DNA of 49,655 bases, from NCBI GenBank assembly GCA_964490935.1, contig CAZBEO010000016.1, forward strand, positions 1 through 49,655, written 5' to 3'. The notes beneath the pieces were generated by a model that was given only the letters and a program-made list of their open reading frames with translations, searched no databases and was not told where the DNA came from. The translations under genes and the position numbers were made by a program. The number at the start of each line of letters is the position of its first letter. Within the stretch, counting starts at the first letter, position 1. Of the stretch, positions 44,873 through 49,655 are shown in pieces. Source of the stretch: JAQVYB01 sp964490935. GTDB lineage: Bacteria > Verrucomicrobiota > Kiritimatiellia > RZYC01.

Positions 44873-44910
44873 AAAAGGGAAACCCGGGGATGATCCCCGG
44901 GCTGTTTCCC
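44873..44910 (-). terminator. intrinsic terminator after the ammonium/porin gene block
   Basis: Read on the minus strand: GGGAAA, three unpaired bases, the near-palindrome CCCGGGGATCATCCCCGGG, TTTCCC, then TTTT. The stem is about 13-15 bp with a small bulge and a short U-tract. It lies about 80 bases past the porin stop codon. The rest of 44784-44988 shows no gene. Confidence 0.82.
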
Positions 44911-44988
44911 TGTGGTCCGCTCTGGGTTGTACGGATGGCCGTGCCGCCCTGAATGGGGCCGCGTGAGGCTATGCCGCGTGGCGGGCTG

Positions 44989-45735
44989 TTAGAAGGCGTA
45001 TGCCAGATTCAGGCCGGCATAGGTGTTGGCCTTCTGGCCGTAGATTTCTTCGGCATTGGCGCGGATGGTGGAATCCAGCAGATAGGAATAGGCCACCTTG
45101 GCACCAATGGAGAGTTCTTCTGTCAGCGCGTAGGAGGCACCGATGCTGACCTGGGCGTCGTTGAATTTGGACTCGTCTTCATCAAAATAGCTTGCGTTGT
45201 ATTTTGAGGAACCCCAGCCGATGGAAAGACCAGCATCCAGCGCAATGGCTTCCGTGGCGGCATACGAGTAACCGATGCCTGCGTTGACATAGGCGCCTTT
45301 CACTTCGTCCACATCGTAGTAAACCGCCAGCGTGGGTGCCAGGATGACATCCAGGCCGATGGACGCGAAGACTTCCGTGGTCTCATCCACGCCGTCCTCT
45401 CCCTGTTCATTGTTGTAAGGGAACAGGTAGTTGATGGCACCGATGTCCATGGAAACCATTCCTTCCAGCGGAAGAGAATAACCTGCGGTAAGATCCACTT
45501 CCGTGAACTTTCCGGCCAGGTCGTTTTTCTTTGTCGCATCCATGTTTCCCCAGGCATTCAGGTAGAGGCCGATAGGCGTACTGACCGTCATGCCGGGCTG
45601 AATTACGGCGGCGCTGTTGAGCACCTGGCCGCGCCAGATGTAGGCACTGCCGTAATCCACGGTGATTTCACTTTCAGCCAGAGCGACGGAAGTCATCGCC
45701 AGCAGGCCCATGCATACTATTCCTTTGATTTTCAT
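44989..45735 (-). CDS. outer-membrane beta-barrel protein (TorF-like putative porin)
   Basis: A 248-residue outer-membrane protein started at 45735, where AAGGAG stands 5 bases before the ATG. The 37 upstream in-frame codons are basic and not signal-like, so they are rejected. The signal peptide is MKIKGIVCMGLLAMTSVALA. The mature protein is made of alternating beta strands, begins with SEITVDYGSAYIWRGQ (seen in TorF-like/Gcw_chp proteins) and ends in Phe (GLNLAYAF), as barrel proteins do. It follows the Amt and PII genes in the same direction and may let small solutes such as ammonium or amines through the outer membrane, but this is inferred from context. Confidence 0.83.
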   Translation of the reverse strand: MKIKGIVCMGLLAMTSVALAESEITVDYGSAYIWRGQVLNSAAVIQPGMTVSTPIGLYLNAWGNMDATKKNDLAGKFTEVDLTAGYSLPLEGMVSMDIGAINYLFPYNNEQGEDGVDETTEVFASIGLDVILAPTLAVYYDVDEVKGAYVNAGIGYSYAATEAIALDAGLSIGWGSSKYNASYFDEDESKFNDAQVSIGASYALTEELSIGAKVAYSYLLDSTIRANAEEIYGQKANTYAGLNLAYAF

Positions 45736-45852
45736 TGGTTCTCCTTCTCTCATTTTTGCCGCGTCGGGCGGCATGTTGTTTCTATTTTGTTTCGTCTTTT
45801 TCCGGCGTGTTCGGTGCGGGGTCCAACCCTTCCGTTTCGACGCCAAAGCGTA

Positions 45853-47247
45853 TCATTGATTCGAAAAGATTTGGAATCCGCTGTAGGCTTCCATGCCGTG
45901 TTCGCCGATATCCAGACCGCACAGCTCTTCATGTTCACTCACCCGGATACCCATGACGGCCCGCAGCACCGCAAAGAGTACGTAGGCCGCTGTAAAGCAG
46001 AACGCACCCGCCGCCAGAATGCCCACCAGTTGAGCGCCGATGGAATAGCTTGCGGCCACGGGGACTCCGTTTTCCCAGGCATATTTCCCGAATAGGCCGA
46101 CGGCCAGCGTCCCCCATACGCCGCAAACCAGATGCACGGAAAGGGCACCCACCGGATCATCCAGCTTCAGACGGTCGAATCCAAACACCGCGAGTACGAC
46201 AATGGCGCCAGCCACCGCCCCGATCACCAGGGCGCCGGTTATGCTGACGGCATCGGCGCCTGCCGTGATGCCCACTAAGCCGGCCAGGCATCCATTCAGT
46301 ACCATGGAAAGATCCGGCTTCTTCTGGATGCTCCACGACACGAGCATGGAGGTCATGATTCCTGCGGCGGCACCCAGCGTGGTCGTTGCAAAAACGTAGG
46401 AGACCGCGCCGGGATCGGCGGAAAGAACAGACCCGCCGTTGAACCCGAACCAGCCCAGCCAAAGCATGAATACGCCGATGGTGGCCAGCGGCATGCTGTG
46501 CCCCATGATGGGTTTTGATTTTCCATTCAGGTATTTGCCGCGCCGGGGGCCAAGCAGGATGACGCCCGCCAGAGCGCCCCATCCACCGACCGAATGCACA
46601 AAGGTGGAGCCTGCGAAATCATGGAAGCCCAGGTCAGCCAGCCAGCCGCCACCCCAGCCCCACGAGCCGACGAAGGGATAGACCAGCATGACGTAGACGA
46701 TGGAAAACACGATGAAGCTGCTCAGTTTGATGCGTTCCGCCACCGCCCCCGACACGATCGTGGCCGCTGTGGCCGCAAACATGGCCTGAAACAGGAAATC
46801 GGCCCAGTAGGTGTAGGAGGGGTTGTAGGCACTGGTGAAGCCGGACGGATCCATGGAGAGGCCGAACCCGCTAAACCCGAGGATATGGCCTACCAGCCAG
46901 GAATCGCCCGGATACATCAGGTTGAAGCCCATCAGCGCATAGGTCAGAATGCCGATCGGTACAATCGTGACATTCTTGAACAGGATGTTGACGGTGTTTT
47001 TCGCCCGCGTCAGCCCGGTTTCCACGGCGGCAAACCCCAAGTTCATGATAAACACGAGGAAGATCGCGACGAGCATCCAGGTGTTGTTGACGGTGAAGAG
47101 CGCCTGATCGGCCACCGCCGCGACGGCTTCAAGTGAGCTGCCGTCGGCGGCTTCCACGGCGGGCGGGGTATCCGCCATGCCCGGTGCGGCTAGGGTGGCC
47201 AGAAGAAGTCCGGCCAGAATGAGTTTGCAGAATCGTTTCGTCTTCAT
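45853..47247 (-). CDS. amtB: ammonium transporter, Amt family (second in the block)
   Basis: A 464-residue inner-membrane ammonium channel with a cleaved signal peptide (LILAGLLLATLAAPGMA) and about eleven helices. Landmarks: NTWMLVAIFLVFIMNLGFAAVETGLTRAKN, the FAGSTFVHSVGG segment with the first pore His, and GALSVHLVCGVWG with the second. The C-terminal tail ends GLDIGEHGMEAYSGFQIFSN, nearly the same as in the other Amt of this window. The tail is the region that meets PII proteins in known Amt-GlnK complexes. The gene lies downstream of glnK across a GC-rich hairpin. The porin gene follows. Confidence 0.95.
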   Translation of the reverse strand: MKTKRFCKLILAGLLLATLAAPGMADTPPAVEAADGSSLEAVAAVADQALFTVNNTWMLVAIFLVFIMNLGFAAVETGLTRAKNTVNILFKNVTIVPIGILTYALMGFNLMYPGDSWLVGHILGFSGFGLSMDPSGFTSAYNPSYTYWADFLFQAMFAATAATIVSGAVAERIKLSSFIVFSIVYVMLVYPFVGSWGWGGGWLADLGFHDFAGSTFVHSVGGWGALAGVILLGPRRGKYLNGKSKPIMGHSMPLATIGVFMLWLGWFGFNGGSVLSADPGAVSYVFATTTLGAAAGIMTSMLVSWSIQKKPDLSMVLNGCLAGLVGITAGADAVSITGALVIGAVAGAIVVLAVFGFDRLKLDDPVGALSVHLVCGVWGTLAVGLFGKYAWENGVPVAASYSIGAQLVGILAAGAFCFTAAYVLFAVLRAVMGIRVSEHEELCGLDIGEHGMEAYSGFQIFSNQ

Positions 47248-47298
47248 AATTTGAGCATGTTTCCTTGGTTGATGGTTATCTGAATATATTTAAGAGGG

Positions 47299-47325
47299 GG
47301 AGGGCGGGCGGTGCGCCCGCCCTCC
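47299..47325. promoter_or_regulatory. GC-rich hairpin between glnK and amtB
   Basis: GGAGGGCGGGC (47299-47309) pairs perfectly with GCCCGCCCTCC (47315-47325) around 5 bases. It starts 7 bases past the glnK stop on the minus strand. The run after it (CCCCCTCTTAAAT) is not a good U-tract, so partial termination or mRNA stabilisation is more likely than full termination. Confidence 0.65.
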
Positions 47326-47331
47326 ACAGGT

Positions 47332-47673
47332 TCAGCCGATGGCGTCGTGCCCCGTCTCCCCGGTTCGAATGCGAATGCACTCGGGAAGATCCAGGACGAA
47401 GATTTTTCCATCTCCGATTTTCCCCGAACGGGCACCTTCGATGATGGCGTCAATCGTCGGCTTGACGAAATCATCGTTCACGCCGATTTCGAGGCGGATT
47501 TTTTTCAGCAGGTTGACTTCCATTTCCACGCCACGGTAGGTTTCGTGGTAGCCGCCCTGCTGGCCGCATCCCAGGCAGTTCGTAACGGACATTTTGCGGA
47601 TCTCCCGGTCATAGAGCGCCCGCTTTACAGAAGGCAGTTTTTCCGGTTGGATGTAAGCTATGATCAATTTCAT
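47332..47673 (-). CDS. glnK: PII nitrogen regulatory protein (GlnK/GlnB family) lacking Tyr51
   Basis: A 113-residue PII signalling protein that binds ATP/ADP and 2-oxoglutarate and usually gates a neighbouring Amt. Family features: MKLIIAYIQPEKL, the T-loop SVTNCLGCGQQGGYHETYRGV, the GDGKIFVLDLPECIRIRTGE ATP site. In the T-loop Tyr46 is present (ETYRG), but residue 51, the Tyr uridylylated in proteobacterial PII, is Met, and residue 49 is Val rather than the Ser phosphorylated in cyanobacteria. Two Cys (33 and 36) lie in the T-loop. AAGGAG stands 5 bases before the ATG. It is sandwiched between two amt genes on the same strand. Confidence 0.95.
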   Translation of the reverse strand: MKLIIAYIQPEKLPSVKRALYDREIRKMSVTNCLGCGQQGGYHETYRGVEMEVNLLKKIRLEIGVNDDFVKPTIDAIIEGARSGKIGDGKIFVLDLPECIRIRTGETGHDAIG

Positions 47674-47741
47674 GATTTCTCCTTTATAAGTATTCTGTTT
47701 ATACGTTGATATTTTTCGTTTCCGATTGATGGACCAGCAGA

Positions 47742-49148
47742 TCAGTGATTGCTGAAGATTTGGAATCCACTGTAGGCTTCCATCCCGTGTTCATCAATAT
47801 CCAAGCCGCGAAGCTCTTCTTCCGCGCTCACGCGCAGGCCGATGGTCTTCTTGATCAGGAGGAAGAGGATCATTCCGCTTCCGAACGCCCAGACAAAGCA
47901 GGTCCCGGCGCCGATCAACTGGCTGATCATCTGGCTGAAGCCGCCGCCATAGAAGAGGCCGCCGCTGACTTCACCCGTGCCGAGTACCGCTTCGGCATTG
48001 AAGAGCCCGCAGGCCAGCGTGCCCCAAAGCCCGCAGACACCGTGTACGCTTACTGCGCCCACCGGATCATCCACCCGCAATACCCGGTCCAGAAAGATCA
48101 CGCTCAAGACCACCAGAATGCCCGCAATCAGGCCAATGACGATCGCTCCGAACGGGGTGACGGTATAGCAGGACGCCGTGATGCCCACGAGCCCGGCCAA
48201 CGCGCCGTTCAGAGACATCGACGCATCCGGCTTCTTCGAAATGATCCACGAAGTGATCAACGCACCCACCACGCCGGCGCAAGCCGCCAGATTGGTCGTC
48301 ACCGCGACTCGTCCGATTTCACCGTTGCCGGTGGTGGTGCTGCCCGAATTGAATCCGAACCAGCCGAACCACAGAATGAAAACGCCCAGGGCGGCCAGCG
48401 GGATGTTGTGTCCCATAATCGCACGCGGCTTGCCATCCGGGCCGTATTTCCCGATGCGGGGGCCCAGGATAATGGCGCCGGCCAGCGCCAGCCATCCGCC
48501 CAGCGAATGCACCACCGAAGAACCCGCGAAATCGCAGAAGGCACCGGTCGGTAGTTTTTCCAGCCAGCCTGTGCCCTCGTCGCTGAAGAGCGAGCCCCAG
48601 GCCCATTTACCGTACAGCGGGTAAATGACCAGACAGATCACGGCGGCATAGGCCAGGTAGCCCTTGAATTTGGTTCGTTCCGCCATCGCGCCCGACACGA
48701 TGGTGGCGGCCGTGGCCGCGAAGACGGTCTGGAAGATCAAAAAGGTATACGACCATTCCGCTCCGCCCGCCGTATTCATCAGGCCATTCATACCGAAGAA
48801 TCCGGTTCCGAACCACCCCGTGGAACTTGCTCCGAACATCAGGCCGAAACCGACCAGAAAGAACGCGAGCGAACCGATGGAAAAGTCCATCATGTTTTTC
48901 ATCAGAATATTCACCGCGTTCTTGGCCCGCGTGAATCCCGTCTCCACCATGGCGAATCCGGCCTGCATAAAGAAGACCAGCGTGGCCGCCACGAGCGTCC
49001 AGACCATGTTCAGATTATCCTGAGCGGTGTCTGATTGCACCACGGCGACCACTTCTTCCACCGTGCCTTCATCCGCCATCGCCAGCGCCGGAAGCGCCAG
49101 CATACCCAGAACCCACAGGGCCCCCAATCCTCTTTTTCCAATACGCAT
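47742..49148 (-). CDS. amtB: ammonium transporter, Amt family (promoter-proximal)
   Basis: A 468-residue ammonium channel, started at the ATG at 49148, which has AAGGAG 6 bases upstream; the TTG six bases earlier is not needed. A signal peptide (LWVLGMLALPALAMA) is followed by the Amt core: MVWTLVAATLVFFMQAGFAMVETGFTRAKN, CDFAGSSVVHSLGG and GAVSVHGVCGLWG with the twin pore His residues. It differs from the downstream Amt in most loops but shares its C-terminal tail GLDIDEHGMEAYSGFQIFSN. A near-consensus sigma-54 promoter lies about 70 bases upstream, fitting nitrogen-limitation control of the block amtB-glnK-amtB-porin. Confidence 0.95.
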   Translation of the reverse strand: MRIGKRGLGALWVLGMLALPALAMADEGTVEEVVAVVQSDTAQDNLNMVWTLVAATLVFFMQAGFAMVETGFTRAKNAVNILMKNMMDFSIGSLAFFLVGFGLMFGASSTGWFGTGFFGMNGLMNTAGGAEWSYTFLIFQTVFAATAATIVSGAMAERTKFKGYLAYAAVICLVIYPLYGKWAWGSLFSDEGTGWLEKLPTGAFCDFAGSSVVHSLGGWLALAGAIILGPRIGKYGPDGKPRAIMGHNIPLAALGVFILWFGWFGFNSGSTTTGNGEIGRVAVTTNLAACAGVVGALITSWIISKKPDASMSLNGALAGLVGITASCYTVTPFGAIVIGLIAGILVVLSVIFLDRVLRVDDPVGAVSVHGVCGLWGTLACGLFNAEAVLGTGEVSGGLFYGGGFSQMISQLIGAGTCFVWAFGSGMILFLLIKKTIGLRVSAEEELRGLDIDEHGMEAYSGFQIFSNH

Positions 49149-49218
49149 ACCCAACTCCTTTCATGATGATTTGCTTTACGTGATCTCACGCAAGCTTTTC
49201 GATGACGGAGCGGATATA

Positions 49219-49235
49219 TGCAAATGCCATGCCAA
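49219..49235 (-). promoter_or_regulatory. sigma-54 (-24/-12) promoter of the amtB-glnK block
   Basis: The minus strand reads TTGGCATGGCATTTGCA, agreeing with YTGGCACGN4TTGCW at all conserved places but one (T for C after GGCA). GG and GC are separated by the required 10 bases. Transcription would start near 49208, leaving a leader of about 60 bases before the amtB ATG at 49148. Binding sites for an NtrC-type activator were not recognised with confidence further upstream. Confidence 0.8.
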
Positions 49236-49410
49236 CTTCTAATATGGTGGCGCAAAAATGCTGTAACAGCAAGGGGCGCAATAAGATATAAATGCTAAAC
49301 AGAATCGGCTGTGCGCAGGGCGCTTGAATAGTAAGATACAATAATGTTCATGTTGCTGGCGTAAATACAAATATGTATGGCATTCGCCGAGCACCAAACC
49401 ATGGAGAAGA

Positions 49411-49655
49411 ATGTTGACAGGATGTACTGGATGAACGGGATTTTAAACTACGAAATGCGCGAAAGGCCGCGAAAAAAGAGGAAATGCGATGGTTAGCCAC
49501 AAAAAACACCAGAAGGCACAAAAAAAGAAGCCAGAAAGTTTCTTGTGGCAAAAAAATCCCTCCTCCGCAGACTCTGCGTAAAAATCCCTTCTTATTCGCG
49601 TGCATTGGCGTCCATTCGCGGTTCAACCAATAAAAACAAACCACTAATCGACACT
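49411..49655. repeat. degenerate dispersed repeat at the window edge
   Basis: The tail of the 507-base gene-free stretch 49149-49655. It contains TTGACAGGATG..CTGGATGAAC, then TTTTAAACTACGAAATGCGC and GGCCGCGAAAAAAGAGG, which resemble 30440-30475 (AACTACGAAAGGCGCGAAA), followed by AT-rich sequence with CCGCAGACTCTGCG and ATTCGCGTGCATTGGCG. Such patterns look like old repeat remnants. Open frames here read as repeat-derived and are not called. Confidence 0.5.

Noticed and set aside
47361..47380. tRNA T-arm-like string GGTTCGAATGCGAATGC
   Set aside because: It lies inside glnK and no acceptor stem, D-arm or anticodon arm can be folded around it; no tRNA was found in the window.
49348..49644. 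Minus-strand open frame of 98 codons at the right edge
   Set aside because: It lies wholly in degenerate repeat sequence; such frames are often annotated as hypothetical proteins but show no coding signs.

Overview
The window looks like a draft (scaffolded) chromosome segment of a Gram-negative bacterium. I infer a member of the PVC superphylum, possibly Kiritimatiellota, Lentisphaerae or Verrucomicrobia. The grounds are large secreted glycosidases with calcium-type DGD repeats and a shared C-terminal module, a kinase/LRR/lectin-like fusion, tandem Amt transporters with a torF-like porin, and abundant short dispersed repeats. No rRNA or other taxonomic marker is present, so this placement is tentative. 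One 100-N scaffold gap lies at 35043-35142 inside a tandem repeat.

Region 1 (1-18516, all + strand) is a dense cluster with overlapping starts, already under way at the left edge. It encodes a ketoreductase (5' end missing), a carotenoid-isomerase-like FAD oxidoreductase, a ketosynthase, an ACP, a PlsC-type acyltransferase, a radical SAM/SPASM protein fused to a hot-dog dehydratase domain, a LolA-like carrier, an MMPL/RND exporter, a DUF3261-like lipoprotein, two cobalamin-type radical SAM enzymes, a thioesterase, a second ketosynthase, a half-length ketosynthase without the active-site Cys (chain-length-factor type), an O-methyltransferase, a GT2-DUF2062 glycosyltransferase and an LpxL-type acyltransferase. 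The synthesis and export genes match the aryl-polyene (APE/xanthomonadin/flexirubin) plan. The three radical SAM proteins and the desaturase-like flavoenzyme recall gene sets proposed for ladderane lipids. The product is probably an unusual polyene or cyclised polyketide lipid carried to the outer membrane. I regard this as the most interesting system here.

Region 2 (18600-30320) holds glutamate dehydrogenase, a secreted GH81 beta-1,3-glucanase, a large hybrid sensor kinase, a VapC-like toxin with its antitoxin, TrmL and a thioesterase.

Region 3 (30320-41540) holds a secreted branching-enzyme-like GH13 with four repeated beta modules, a structured tandem-repeat tract with the assembly gap, a methyltransferase-like membrane protein, a nucleoside kinase, a GT4 glycosyltransferase and two tandem CNNM/CBS proteins.

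Region 4 (41600-49655) holds a Ser/Thr kinase with LRRs and a lectin-like C-terminus, and then a nitrogen block read leftwards: amtB, glnK, amtB, porin. This block starts from a near-consensus sigma-54 promoter and ends in an intrinsic terminator.

Repeats tie the regions together. A roughly 295-bp element with terminal inverted repeats occurs once intact-looking and twice as relics that flank the GT2 gene. A 56-bp element sits at three convergent gene ends, and in each case it supplies the TAG stop codon of the minus-strand gene. The fourth convergent junction carries a different hairpin and tandem repeat.
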